The notes under the pieces are model-generated. The model was given only the letters and a program-made list of their open reading frames with translations. It was not told the DNA's origin and searched no databases. A DNA stretch of 64,000 nucleotides from Prochlorococcus marinus str. MIT 9314 (GTDB lineage Bacteria; Cyanobacteriota; Cyanobacteriia; PCC-6307; Cyanobiaceae). Made by a program: the position numbers and the translations under genes. The DNA is taken from the NCBI RefSeq assembly GCF_000760035.1, contig NZ_JNAO01000013.1, positions 248,001 through 312,000 of the forward strand, written 5' to 3'. This document shows positions 17,046 to 26,476 of this stretch, piece after piece; position 1 is the first letter of the stretch; each line of letters opens with the position of its first letter.

Positions 17046-18737
17046 ATGTATCATGCTTACAAAATTTTAAAAGATATTCTTCAGAATGTAAATACAAAAT
17101 CACAATACCTAATTTCTCAGCATTTAATTTTTTCTCTTTTAGTTACTTTATTAGATTTAGTATTATATTTTCTCATCGCAGCAGATTATAAAGATAATTT
17201 TATTTTTTATAGTTGGGAATTATCACCACCTATTTTAATAATTTTAACAATTATTTTTATTTCTTTTTCAAGATTATTATTGCTTTATTCGACTGTAATT
17301 ACCACAGCATGTGTTGGTACGAGTCTTCATACAAATCTTGTCTATTCTTATTTACAACTCCCATACATAACATTTAAAAGAAATGAAAAGGGATTTTATA
17401 TAAATAAGCTTTCAAAACATGTTGAGCTTGCTATACATTCCTTATTTTCCTGCTTTCAACTAATTATTTGCGCTTTAACTCTATTAATATCTGCTATTTA
17501 TGTCTTATTTAATTCAGATACTAATACTATTTTATTAATCTCTTTTACTGGGTTATTGTTTTTGGGGATTTCTGTATTTGCAAAGAAAAAATTAACAAAA
17601 ATTTCAGCATATCATCAGGATAACCTTAATCAATTGATGCTAGGCAATGTAAGGTTAATTTCCTCTTTTAGAGAGATTTTCTTTGCTCAAACATTACATC
17701 AAGAAATATTCAATGAAGAAAGGTTGATACAAAAAACTTGGATGAATGGAAGTTTTATAGCTTTTTATTCCAATTTTTCTAGGTATATTTTAGAACCTAT
17801 CATATTAATATCCGCTGTAATTTTTTTACTAAGGGATAATAGTTTTGGAGAAATTTTTCGTAATCCAGCAATTTTATTTTCTCTTTTAAGAGCAATTAGC
17901 GTAATTCAAACTTTATTTTCTAGTTGGGCCAATGTAATGGCATATAAAGGTTTTGCATTCTCAGTATGTCAAGATATAAAGTTCTTATTTAATAAAAATA
18001 AACTGAACAATTTAGATCATCAAAAAGTTATATTGAGTCATAATGAATCTAACGTAATTGAATTCAGGAATATAACTTTTAAGTACAATAAGAATCAAGT
18101 GATATTAAAAAGATTAAGTTTTTGTTTTAAATCAGGAGTAAATGTTTTGATGGGAAATAATGGAACTGGTAAATCAACTCTTCTTGATATTATTTGTGGT
18201 CTTGTACCTCCAGATTCTGGAGAAGTTTATATTCAAGGAATTCCTATTTGGAGTAATTCAATTCTTAATGATAAGGAATTAATAAAAAAGAAAAAAATAT
18301 TGAGTTCAATAGCTTACTTATCTCAAAATCAATTTATTCCTAATGATACTATTTTGAGAAATATCACTAACCAAAATTTACTTGAGAATTGTGATATAAA
18401 ACTTCTAGAGGAAGTAATTGAAATAATAGGAATGAGGGAGATTATTGGAAAAGATTTCAGATTTGCAAATAAAATGTGTGGGGAAAATGGGGAGCTCTTA
18501 TCTGGTGGACAAAAACAAAAACTATCCTTGGCAAGAGCTCTATACCAAAAACCTAGTTATTTATTTTTAGATGAATCTTTATCAGCAATTGATGAGAAAT
18601 CTAGAATAAGAATTTTGAAAAATTTAGGTAATCTGAAATTTATCAGATGCACAATTCTTATATCCCATAATTATGTTGAGAATAATGAAAATATAAATAA
18701 ATATTTATTATCCCCCAATGGGATAAATTCTATATAA
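17046..18737 (+). CDS. ABC transporter, fused permease and ATPase
   Basis: Half-size exporter with permease and ATPase in one 563-residue chain, probably a homodimer in the cytoplasmic membrane. The first 310 residues contain about six hydrophobic segments (for example FSLLVTLLDLVLYFLI near 28-43 and LLISFTGLLFLGISVF). The ATPase domain has Walker A GNNGTGKST at 370-378, the signature LSGGQKQKLSLARAL starting at 485, Walker B YLFLDE at 505-510 and a switch His in ILISHN. The layout matches PglK-, MsbA- or HlyB-type lipid/oligosaccharide exporters. Its place in a glycan cluster suggests flipping a lipid-linked glycan or exporting a related product; this is inference. A Wzx-type flippase is also encoded in the window, so two export routes may exist. 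Confidence 0.88.
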   Translation: MYHAYKILKDILQNVNTKSQYLISQHLIFSLLVTLLDLVLYFLIAADYKDNFIFYSWELSPPILIILTIIFISFSRLLLLYSTVITTACVGTSLHTNLVYSYLQLPYITFKRNEKGFYINKLSKHVELAIHSLFSCFQLIICALTLLISAIYVLFNSDTNTILLISFTGLLFLGISVFAKKKLTKISAYHQDNLNQLMLGNVRLISSFREIFFAQTLHQEIFNEERLIQKTWMNGSFIAFYSNFSRYILEPIILISAVIFLLRDNSFGEIFRNPAILFSLLRAISVIQTLFSSWANVMAYKGFAFSVCQDIKFLFNKNKLNNLDHQKVILSHNESNVIEFRNITFKYNKNQVILKRLSFCFKSGVNVLMGNNGTGKSTLLDIICGLVPPDSGEVYIQGIPIWSNSILNDKELIKKKKILSSIAYLSQNQFIPNDTILRNITNQNLLENCDIKLLEEVIEIIGMREIIGKDFRFANKMCGENGELLSGGQKQKLSLARALYQKPSYLFLDESLSAIDEKSRIRILKNLGNLKFIRCTILISHNYVENNENINKYLLSPNGINSI

Positions 18738-18770
18738 TATTTTTTTTAATAAATTTTGTAAAAAATTAAA

Positions 18771-19721
18771 TTAAGATTTACTTTGGATAGTAATAAAGTC
18801 TTTATTTTTTTTGAACCATAAACATGTTTCTTTTATTCCATCTTCAAGGGGTGTAAATTTAAAACCAGATTCTTTTATAAATTTAGAATTATCCATTGGT
18901 CTTCTGAATATCCCTTTTGGTTTGTTAGTAAGATAGTTTATTTTGCTATGATCAATTTTAAAATACTTACAAATTAGCTTTGCAATATGATCAATTGAAA
19001 GTTCTTCAGAGGTGCCCACGTTAAGAATTTCTGGAAGATTAAAATTATTTATGCACCATTTATAAATATGAACATAATCATCTACAAATGTATATTGCCT
19101 TAATGGGGTACCATCTCCCCATACCTCTAAATTTTCATTATTTAATTTTGCTAAATAAGCCTTTCTGATTAGTGAAGGTAACATCGCTGAATGTTCAGGA
19201 TCAAAGTTATCTTCAGGTCCATATATCCCATTTGGTACTAGGCCAATGAAATTAACTTTGTATTGAGCTGAATAAGTTTTAATTAAAGGTTCTAATATAG
19301 CTTTCGCATATGCATAGCCAGTTCCAGATGAATGAGGACTGCCTGTTAAGTTAGACTTTTCTTTAATTGGCAGTACTGCATTTTCAGGATACATTCCAAC
19401 GGATAAAGTGAAAATACATTTGTTTACTTTATTTCTTACACAATTATCGGCAATATTAATTGCCATCAATAAATTATCTCGAAATAATGTAGCCTGATAT
19501 TCATTGCTTAAACCTATCCCACCACTTTTCGCAGCTAAATGGAATACAAAAGTGGGTTCTATCTTTTCAAAAAGTTTATTACATTCTTGTGGGCTTGTTA
19601 GATCACAATCTCTACCAGTTGTATAAACAATCTCATAATCATTAAAAAGTTTTTTATTTCTCCTGAAAGCATTTCCCAATACGCCATTTGAACCAGTTAT
19701 TAGTATTTTAGATTTAACCAT
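18771..19721 (-). CDS. NAD-dependent epimerase/reductase, GDP-L-fucose synthase-like
   Basis: Extended SDR of 316 residues close to GDP-fucose synthase (WcaG/Fcl). The NAD motif ILITGSNGVLGNAF is at 5-18. The fucose-synthase-type HLAAKSGGIGLSN segment is near 60-72, the serine region near LSVGMYPENAV, and the catalytic Tyr/Lys in GTGYAYAKAILEP. VPNGIYGPEDNFDP follows, as in Fcl. It lies 63 bases downstream of rfbG on the same strand, so its substrate is more likely the 4-keto sugar from the CDP-glucose route than GDP-fucose. A second, more standard fcl copy sits at 36704-37723 near gmd. I would expect it to reduce or epimerise a CDP-4-keto-6-deoxysugar. Confidence 0.82.
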   Translation of the reverse strand: MVKSKILITGSNGVLGNAFRRNKKLFNDYEIVYTTGRDCDLTSPQECNKLFEKIEPTFVFHLAAKSGGIGLSNEYQATLFRDNLLMAINIADNCVRNKVNKCIFTLSVGMYPENAVLPIKEKSNLTGSPHSSGTGYAYAKAILEPLIKTYSAQYKVNFIGLVPNGIYGPEDNFDPEHSAMLPSLIRKAYLAKLNNENLEVWGDGTPLRQYTFVDDYVHIYKWCINNFNLPEILNVGTSEELSIDHIAKLICKYFKIDHSKINYLTNKPKGIFRRPMDNSKFIKESGFKFTPLEDGIKETCLWFKKNKDFITIQSKS

Positions 19722-19784
19722 AATCTATATATTACATTAACTAAAATAACATAAATTTTTTGCTGTTATTTTATCCTCTAGGAG

Positions 19785-20861
19785 CTATAAATTTAAATAT
19801 TTATTGACGTCCTTAAGGCAAATACCCATTGCATGCTTTGAGTTTAAATAAAAATCTTTATACCAATTTGTTGTCATTTCTACAGATAAATCAAAATTTA
19901 ATTTAGGACTCCAATTTAGTAATTTTTGAGATTTATTAATACAAAGATTTAAGTTTTCTGATTCATGATGATAAATCGTGTTTTTATCGAAATGATATTT
20001 TCCTGGCCAAATAGAATATATTTTTTCTATTAGTTCTAATACCGATTTATTGTAAGTTGTGTTAGGACCAAAGTTAAATGCATGCGAAGATATTTTATTT
20101 TCATGATTAATATTATTCTCTTCAAGGTATTCAATTAGTTTTAAATATCCATTTAAGGGGTCTAAAACATGTTGCCAAGGTCTCGTTGAATATGGATTTC
20201 TTATCTTAAGAGAATCTTTTTTTAGAATTGATTTAATGGCATCAGGAATTATTCTGTTTTTTGCCCAATCTCCACCACCAATTACATTTCCAGCTCTTGC
20301 CGTGGCTAATTTTATAGATTTATTATTCAAAAAAGATAAACGCCAACTCGCCACAGCAATCTCTGTAGCTGCTTTAGAAGCACTATAAGGGTCATATCCT
20401 CCAAGAAAATCCTCTTCAGAAAATTCTTGATTTAAATTATCATTCCAATAAACCTTATCAGTTGTAATTATTAAAGAAGTGCCTGAGAAATTTGTATGAG
20501 TTATTGCTTCTAATAAATTTAAAGTGCCCATCAAATTAGTATCCCAAGTTTGGAGTGGATTTTTATAGCTCTCTATTACTAATGGTTGTGCAGCTAAATG
20601 AATAATTATTTCTGGTCTAAAATTAGATATTTCTTTTTTAAGAAGATCATAATTCCTTATATCGCCAATCACATTTTCTATTTGATTTTTTAATTCTTTA
20701 GATACTTTTTTAAATAATGATTCTTTTTCTACACATAAAGAATATCCTTTTATTTTTGCACCTAATTCTAATAATAAAATTGTTAACCAAGTACCTTTAA
20801 AACCAGTATTTCCAGTAATAAATACTTTTTTGTTTTCCCAAAATGTACTTCTGAGTGTCAT
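19785..20861 (-). CDS. rfbG: CDP-glucose 4,6-dehydratase
   Basis: Converts CDP-D-glucose to CDP-4-keto-6-deoxy-D-glucose, the branch point for 3,6-dideoxyhexoses and branched CDP-sugars. At 358 residues the length is typical. The NAD motif VFITGNTGFKGTWL (13-26) is characteristic of RfbG. HLAAQPLVIESYKNP is near 87-101, TTDKVYWN replaces the usual TDEVYG and is standard for this enzyme, and YSASKAATEIAV gives the catalytic Tyr and Lys. RPWQHVLDPLNGYL is another family signature. The ATG is immediately adjacent to the stop of rfbF, so the pair is co-translated. Confidence 0.95.
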   Translation of the reverse strand: MTLRSTFWENKKVFITGNTGFKGTWLTILLLELGAKIKGYSLCVEKESLFKKVSKELKNQIENVIGDIRNYDLLKKEISNFRPEIIIHLAAQPLVIESYKNPLQTWDTNLMGTLNLLEAITHTNFSGTSLIITTDKVYWNDNLNQEFSEEDFLGGYDPYSASKAATEIAVASWRLSFLNNKSIKLATARAGNVIGGGDWAKNRIIPDAIKSILKKDSLKIRNPYSTRPWQHVLDPLNGYLKLIEYLEENNINHENKISSHAFNFGPNTTYNKSVLELIEKIYSIWPGKYHFDKNTIYHHESENLNLCINKSQKLLNWSPKLNFDLSVEMTTNWYKDFYLNSKHAMGICLKDVNKYLNL

Positions 20862-21632
20862 TTACCAAATCTTCCAGGGAGCTGAATTTGAGCTCCACAA
20901 TTCATTTAAATAAATGAGATCTCTTAATGTATCCATTGGTTGCCAGAATCCATCATGTTTATAAGCACTAATTTGTAAACTTTTAGCTAATTTTTCTAAT
21001 GGTTCTCTTTCCCATACTGAGTCTTCACCAGATATATCATTTAAGGCTTGAGGTTCTAAAACAAAAAATCCACCATTAATCCATGCTTTTTCACCTATTG
21101 GCTTTTCTTTAAATTGGGCAACAAGATTATCTTCATTAATTTCAAGAGCTCCAAATCTTGAAGGAGGTTTAACCGCAGTAAGAGTAGCTTTCTTTTTATT
21201 TATTTTATGAAATTTTAAAAGTTCATTAATATTTATATTCGCTACGCCATCGCCATATGTCATGAAAAATGTTTCGTTGTTCAAAAAATCCTTAATTTTT
21301 TTTAATCTGCCCCCAGTCATTGTAAGTTTTCCTGTATCGACAAGAGTTATTTTCCATGGCTCAACATTCTTTTTGTGCACTTTTATAGTATTTGATGACA
21401 TGTCAAATGTTATGTCACTTGAATGCAAAGAATAGTTAGCAAAATATTCTTTAATAACATAGCCTTTGTATCCACAGCATATGATAAATTCATTAACATC
21501 ATATGCACTAAAGATTTTCATTATATGCCAAAGAATTGGCCTATCTCCAATTTCTACCATTGGCTTTGGTTTTAATTGAGTCTCTTCACTCAGCCTTGTC
21601 CCTAATCCTCCTGCTAAAATTACTGCCTTCAT
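20862..21632 (-). CDS. rfbF: Glucose-1-phosphate cytidylyltransferase
   Basis: Makes CDP-glucose from CTP and glucose 1-phosphate, the first step of the CDP-deoxysugar route. At 256 residues it has the standard RfbF length. The nucleotide-binding signature VILAGGLGTRLSEET is at 4-18, followed by KPKPMVEIGDRPILWHIM (22-39) with the catalytic Lys, and FMTYGDGVANIN with the metal-binding Asp near 128. The end has DGFWQPMDTLRDLIYLN, a typical RfbF C-terminus. The 192-base gap to the divergent gene at 21825 should hold promoters for both directions. Confidence 0.96.
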   Translation of the reverse strand: MKAVILAGGLGTRLSEETQLKPKPMVEIGDRPILWHIMKIFSAYDVNEFIICCGYKGYVIKEYFANYSLHSSDITFDMSSNTIKVHKKNVEPWKITLVDTGKLTMTGGRLKKIKDFLNNETFFMTYGDGVANININELLKFHKINKKKATLTAVKPPSRFGALEINEDNLVAQFKEKPIGEKAWINGGFFVLEPQALNDISGEDSVWEREPLEKLAKSLQISAYKHDGFWQPMDTLRDLIYLNELWSSNSAPWKIW

Positions 21633-21824
21633 TTAAATTATTATTTCTTCTTTTTTATAATTTTGACCTTTAAAGTTAAAAATTACAAGTACTCTTTATT
21701 TTAAAAATTGAATTTTAATAATTATTCAAATTTTTAATTAAAACAAAATACTCAAAATTTGTTATTAATTTACGATTGAGTTAAAATTACTTAAAGAAAT
21801 TTATCTAATTTTTTAAATTTAGAT

Positions 21825-23234
21825 ATGAAAAATGAAAATAATAAAAGTTTAATAATCTATGAATTAAATGAAATACCCAAAAAAGTTCTAGAAAATTTCA
21901 TATATAAATATCCTGAAAGCAACTTAGCAAAACTTTGTATTAAGGATGGATATTCAGAAACCTTCACAAGTGATTCGGGTGAACTCCATCCTTGGAGTTC
22001 TTGGCCTACTTTTCATAGAGGGGTTAATTCTCAAAAACATAAAATAAAATTTCTAAACCAAGATATTTCAGCAGCAAATAAATTTCCACCGATATGGCAA
22101 AAGCTCAGAGAAGAGGGATTTTCAATAGGCATTTTCGGATCTCTTCAATCTTTCCCTCCTCTCGAGGGGGAAAATGTAAAGTTCTTTTTGCCAGATACCT
22201 TTGCGCCTTATCCAAATGCATATCCAAAATATTTAGAGGATTTTCAAGATTTTAATCTTGCTCTTACAATGAGGAACAAAGCCCACACAAGAGATATTGA
22301 ATATAGGGATATAAGAAAATTTTTAAAGCTCATTTTAAGTGGAATGTTTTCAATTAAAACTTTATACAAAATTTTTAGTCATGTTTTTCTGGAAATATTA
22401 AACAAAAAATATAAAAATAGAAGATCTTTAATTCAGCCTATTCTTGGATTTGATATATATTTTAAACTTTTAAAAAAGCATAAGCCTCAATTTTCTACTT
22501 TTTTTACGAATCATGTTGCCGGAATAATGCATAGATATTGGAAAGATTCTTTCCCAGAGGATTTCAAAGAAAATAAGAATAATAATATAAGAGATTCTTT
22601 TAATGCAGCATCGCTTGATATTGCACTCCAAATAAGTGATTATCAAATAGGTTTACTATTAGATTTCCAAAAGAATAGAGGAGGCAAGATTTGGGTAGTC
22701 TCTGCATTAGGGCAAGAAGCAATTAATTGGGGCGAGTATATCCCCCAAATTACTTTAGATTCAGAGAATGATTTGCTTAATTTGATTGGTCTAGAAAAAT
22801 CAAATTATAAATTTGTTCCTTCGATGCATCCTGATATAAATGTTGAATGTAAAGATAAATTAGCCTTGCAAAATCTCAGAGATTCTTTAGCTTCGCTTAG
22901 AGACATGAAAAATAGTAAATTATTTATTGAAAGATATGAACCAGTAAACAATACAATCAACTTCGCTTTAAACTCTTCTAAAGTTTTAAGTAAAACAAAT
23001 AAATTTAAATATAATAATTCAACTTATGATCTCAGTAATTTTGGATTTTGTTATGTTGAAAGAGATCTTGGTACTGGGTATCATTTCCCAAAAGGTATAT
23101 TTATATCTAGTGATCCCTCAGACATAAAAATATATACGGAAAACTGTCACGAATGCATAGATACAACTTGTTTTTATAGTCATATTTTGAATTATTTTAA
23201 GGGTAAAAATTTGTCAAAAATAAATAATAAATAA
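21825..23234 (+). CDS. Alkaline-phosphatase-superfamily protein (phosphodiesterase/pyrophosphatase-like)
   Basis: A 469-residue protein of the alkaline phosphatase/nucleotide pyrophosphatase superfamily, of unknown substrate. The start IIYELNEIPKKVLENF and the pattern ELHPWSSWPTFHRGVNSQKH (about 52-71) resemble the Ser/Thr nucleophile region of such enzymes. The fold seems complete: a second metal-site-like stretch FFTNHVAGIMHRYWKD is near 226-241, WVVSALGQEA near 285-295 and RDLGTGYHFPKGIFI near 415-430. There is no signal peptide, so a cytoplasmic role is likely. Related proteins occur in glycan loci, where they may transfer or remove phosphate-linked groups. I cannot specify the reaction. 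Confidence 0.62.
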   Translation: MKNENNKSLIIYELNEIPKKVLENFIYKYPESNLAKLCIKDGYSETFTSDSGELHPWSSWPTFHRGVNSQKHKIKFLNQDISAANKFPPIWQKLREEGFSIGIFGSLQSFPPLEGENVKFFLPDTFAPYPNAYPKYLEDFQDFNLALTMRNKAHTRDIEYRDIRKFLKLILSGMFSIKTLYKIFSHVFLEILNKKYKNRRSLIQPILGFDIYFKLLKKHKPQFSTFFTNHVAGIMHRYWKDSFPEDFKENKNNNIRDSFNAASLDIALQISDYQIGLLLDFQKNRGGKIWVVSALGQEAINWGEYIPQITLDSENDLLNLIGLEKSNYKFVPSMHPDINVECKDKLALQNLRDSLASLRDMKNSKLFIERYEPVNNTINFALNSSKVLSKTNKFKYNNSTYDLSNFGFCYVERDLGTGYHFPKGIFISSDPSDIKIYTENCHECIDTTCFYSHILNYFKGKNLSKINNK

Positions 23235-23270
23235 TTTATATTATGCTAATTAATATTTCTTGAGTTTTTT

Positions 23271-24317
23271 TTGAAAAATAAACTTATTCGTTTTATTCAT
23301 CTTTTACCCTTGGATTGTACGGGAGGAGTTGAATGTGCAGCGAAAACTGCAAAAAATATTTCAAAAGGAAATATTTTCTTTTCCTTATTTTATATTTCAC
23401 AAAAATCAAGAAATTATAAATCTAAAATTTTGGATTTTCTAGATTATCTCCGAGATTCTTTTTTATCAGTATTCAAAATATTAAAATACTCTCCTGATGT
23501 ATTAATAATTTCATTATGGAAGAGCTGTATTGTTGGCATTTTTATTAAAATTTTAAAGCCAAAAGTTAAAATAATATTATTTCTCCATAGTTCAAATCTA
23601 AACTTTGTAGATTATTTTTTTAATAACTTAATAGGAATTATATCATTTGAAATTTGGGCTGATTCTGAAATTACTCTTACAAATAGATTGAATTCTTTTA
23701 TTTTTATAAATAAGAAAAAAACTAATAAGGTAATTAGTTTTATTTTGAATAAGGAGAAACCATTACCATTTAATTCAGTTGAAACAAATTTTATATTTTG
23801 GGGCAGATTACATAGAATAAAAAATATAAGAAAGTCAATAGATATTTTCTATTCAATATATAAAAAGATAAAGAAAAGTAAATTTATAATAATTGGTCCA
23901 GATGATGGAGATTATTTAAATTTAAGGAAATATATAATTGAATTAGATCTAGAAAAAAATGTAAAAATATATAAAGAAATGAGTTTTGATAAAATAAAAA
24001 ACTTTGCAAAAGAATCTTCATTTTTCATTCAAAGTAGTTTATCTGAGGGCATGGGCATTTCAGTTTTAGAGTCTATGCAACTTGGGATAGTTCCAATAGT
24101 TACAAATGTAGGCAATATAAAGAATTATTGTAGAGATAATTTTAATTCTATAATTATTGATGAATCATCAACAAAAAAAATTCTAGAAATCTCAAAAAAT
24201 CATGATAAGTATCTTTATCTAAGAAAAAATGCGATTGAAACTTGGAGGTTTAAGACTATATATAAAAAAGATATTTATGAAAATTGTTTAAGATTATCTT
24301 ATAAATTAAATAATTGA
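23271..24317 (+). CDS. Glycosyltransferase family 4-like
   Basis: Probable retaining GT-B glycosyltransferase, 348 residues. The N-terminal domain starts with IRFIHLLPLDCTGGVECAAKT (5-25), the usual acceptor-side glycine loop of GT4. The C-terminal domain shows FWGRLHRIKNIRKSI near 180 and the donor-site motif SSLSEGMGISVLESMQLGIVP, with the E-x7-E pair that binds the nucleotide-sugar. The start is TTG 23271; there is no nearby in-frame ATG, so a rare start codon is most likely. It follows the phosphatase-superfamily gene after 36 bases. Confidence 0.8.
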   Translation: MKNKLIRFIHLLPLDCTGGVECAAKTAKNISKGNIFFSLFYISQKSRNYKSKILDFLDYLRDSFLSVFKILKYSPDVLIISLWKSCIVGIFIKILKPKVKIILFLHSSNLNFVDYFFNNLIGIISFEIWADSEITLTNRLNSFIFINKKKTNKVISFILNKEKPLPFNSVETNFIFWGRLHRIKNIRKSIDIFYSIYKKIKKSKFIIIGPDDGDYLNLRKYIIELDLEKNVKIYKEMSFDKIKNFAKESSFFIQSSLSEGMGISVLESMQLGIVPIVTNVGNIKNYCRDNFNSIIIDESSTKKILEISKNHDKYLYLRKNAIETWRFKTIYKKDIYENCLRLSYKLNN

Positions 24318-24369
24318 AATTTTTGTTTAAGTGTAGTTTATTCTTAATATAAATATTAAATCACAATTT

Positions 24370-25302
24370 ATGGCAAAAATATTAATAACAGGCGCTGCAG
24401 GTTATATAGGATCTAAGCTAATTCCTAAACTTTTGGAAAATGGTCATGAAGTAACTTGTGTTGATAATTTAATGTATGAAAGGACAAGCCTCATAATTCC
24501 TTCAATACATCCAAAATGTAAAATAATTATTGGAGATGCAAGAGATGAAGCTTTAATGGCTCCCTTAATAAAAGAATCTGATGTAATTATTCCATTGGCT
24601 TGTATGACTGGAGCTCCACTTTGTGATAAAGATAAAGTTGCTGCAAAAACTGTCAATTTTGATTCTGTAGTTCTATGTTCTAAATTATCTTCCCCCAATC
24701 AATTAATAATATATCCGTGCACAAATAGTGGTTATGGTATTGGGCAAGATGGTATTTTTTGTAATGAGGAATCTGAATTAAATCCTATTTCTCTTTATGG
24801 GAAAATGAAGGTTCAAGCTGAAAAAGTACTTTTAGATAAAGGTAATGCAATAACCTTTAGATTGGCTACAGTTTTTGGAGTCAGTCCTCGACCAAGATTA
24901 GATCTATTAGTAAATGACTTTACTTATAGAGCATTTTTTGATAAAGCGGTCGTTTTATTTGAGGCAGATTTTAAGAGAAACTATTTACATATTGATGACG
25001 CAGTTGATGGGTTCATCTTTGCTATTAATAATCCAAACATAAAAGGGCAAACCTTTAATTTAGGGTATAGTAATGCAAATCTATCCAAGAGAGAATTATG
25101 TCAACTAATACAGAAACAATTACCAAAATTTGTTTATCTTATTTCTGAAATAGGAGAGGATGTTGATAAAAGAAACTATATTGTAAGTAATGAAAAAATA
25201 GAAAATGCTGGTTTCAAAGCTAGTAGATCAGTTGAACAAGGAGTAAGTGAATTAATAAAAGCTATGCCGCTACTAAAGAAGAATCAATTTTCAAATGTAT
25301 AA
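24370..25302 (+). CDS. NAD-dependent epimerase/dehydratase family protein
   Basis: Extended SDR of 310 residues. The NAD motif ILITGAAGYIGSKLIPKL is at 4-21, followed by the acidic tip VDNLMYE. The catalytic region reads YPCTNSGYGIGQD (Thr/Ser) and then SLYGKMKVQAEKV with the YxxxK pair. The substrate half has FRLATVFGVSPRPR and RNYLHIDDAVDGFIFA. The layout fits a sugar-nucleotide 4-epimerase or 4,6-dehydratase-like enzyme acting before the heptose genes that follow. The exact reaction is unknown. Candidates are a GDP-heptose-modifying epimerase or a UDP-glucose 4-epimerase paralogue. Confidence 0.82.
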   Translation: MAKILITGAAGYIGSKLIPKLLENGHEVTCVDNLMYERTSLIIPSIHPKCKIIIGDARDEALMAPLIKESDVIIPLACMTGAPLCDKDKVAAKTVNFDSVVLCSKLSSPNQLIIYPCTNSGYGIGQDGIFCNEESELNPISLYGKMKVQAEKVLLDKGNAITFRLATVFGVSPRPRLDLLVNDFTYRAFFDKAVVLFEADFKRNYLHIDDAVDGFIFAINNPNIKGQTFNLGYSNANLSKRELCQLIQKQLPKFVYLISEIGEDVDKRNYIVSNEKIENAGFKASRSVEQGVSELIKAMPLLKKNQFSNV

Positions 25303-25327
25303 TCAAAAAAACTTCACATATTAGAAC

Positions 25328-26455
25328 TTGGTTAATATTAATAAAAAAAAGAAGATAATATTTTTCGCTAATACTTTATGGTTTTTATGGAATTTCAAAT
25401 ATGAATTAGCAAAACAATTCGTAAAAAATGGATATATTGTTGAATTCGTTTACTTAAATGAGACATATTTATCAGATTGTGAAAAAGAAGAAGTTGTGGA
25501 AAACCTTTACTTATCTAAAGTTAATGTTTTCAATATAAAAAAACATAAATTAAATACTAATTTCATCAACATTTTACTCTCTTACACTATTAAGTGTATT
25601 TTGTATTCTCCATTATTTTTTTATAGATGTAATATAAAAATTGCAAATTATGATGGACTTGGAAGAATTTTTTCATCAAGATCAATCTGCGAGAGAATAG
25701 CTAGAAGATTATTTGAAAAATTATATTTTATTTTACATAATTTCTTTTTTGATCATACTGTTGTTCTAAATAGTTCTGATTTTATATATTTTTTAAATAG
25801 AGGAATTAACATACCGTCAAATATATCAATACTTCCGGGTACTGGGATAAATAAAGACTTTTTTAAATTTAATCCAAAGTATGAAATTGATCTCAATAAG
25901 CAATATATAACAATGATAAGTAGATTAAATAATCTAAAGGGAATTAATGATTTCCTAGCTTTGGTTTATATTTATAATTTTATTTTCAAAAATATTATCC
26001 CTGATCAATCACTAAAATTTAGGATAGTAGTGCCTCACAAAGATATTCCAAAAATTAATCGACTTATTCAAAAAAATGAAATTATTAGGAAATGCCTTTT
26101 AATAGTGCCTTATTCATTGGATGTTAGAACTATATATGATTCTTCTTTATGTATTGTTCATCCAACAATTTATGGGGAAGGTTTACCAAGAATTTATTTG
26201 GAAGCTGCAGCCTGTGGAGTTCCTGTTATTACAACAAGAAATCCTGGTTATGTAGATTTTTATGAAAATTATAAAACCGCATTAATTGTTGAGAAGAATA
26301 ATCCCAAACAAATTCTGAACAAAATAAAAGATATAGTACTCGATTCTTCCTTGAGAAGATCATTAATTGATAATTCAAAAGTAAACCTTGATAGGTATTT
26401 TTCAAATACTAACGAACAATATTTTAAGATAATAAATAAATTATTTGATATATAA
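25328..26455 (+). CDS. Glycosyltransferase family 4-like
   Basis: GT-B glycosyltransferase of 375 residues. The N-terminus KIIFFANTLWFLWNFKYELAK (9-29) resembles WbpX/PglA-type GT4 enzymes. The donor domain contains MISRLNNLKGINDFL near 197 and HPTIYGEGLPRIYLEAAACGVP near 278, with the E-x7-E motif in GEGLPRIYLE. The start is TTG 25328, because an in-frame stop lies six bases upstream and no ATG is close. It follows the SDR after 25 bases and precedes the heptose kinase, so it may transfer the heptose or its derivative. Confidence 0.82.
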   Translation: MVNINKKKKIIFFANTLWFLWNFKYELAKQFVKNGYIVEFVYLNETYLSDCEKEEVVENLYLSKVNVFNIKKHKLNTNFINILLSYTIKCILYSPLFFYRCNIKIANYDGLGRIFSSRSICERIARRLFEKLYFILHNFFFDHTVVLNSSDFIYFLNRGINIPSNISILPGTGINKDFFKFNPKYEIDLNKQYITMISRLNNLKGINDFLALVYIYNFIFKNIIPDQSLKFRIVVPHKDIPKINRLIQKNEIIRKCLLIVPYSLDVRTIYDSSLCIVHPTIYGEGLPRIYLEAAACGVPVITTRNPGYVDFYENYKTALIVEKNNPKQILNKIKDIVLDSSLRRSLIDNSKVNLDRYFSNTNEQYFKIINKLFDI

Positions 26456-26476
26456 TAAAAAAAGACATTTTTTTTG

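Noticed and set aside
18771-19721. A second GDP-fucose synthase in the strict sense
   Set aside because: It resembles Fcl but sits with rfbG, so a CDP-sugar substrate is more likely; no gene symbol is given.
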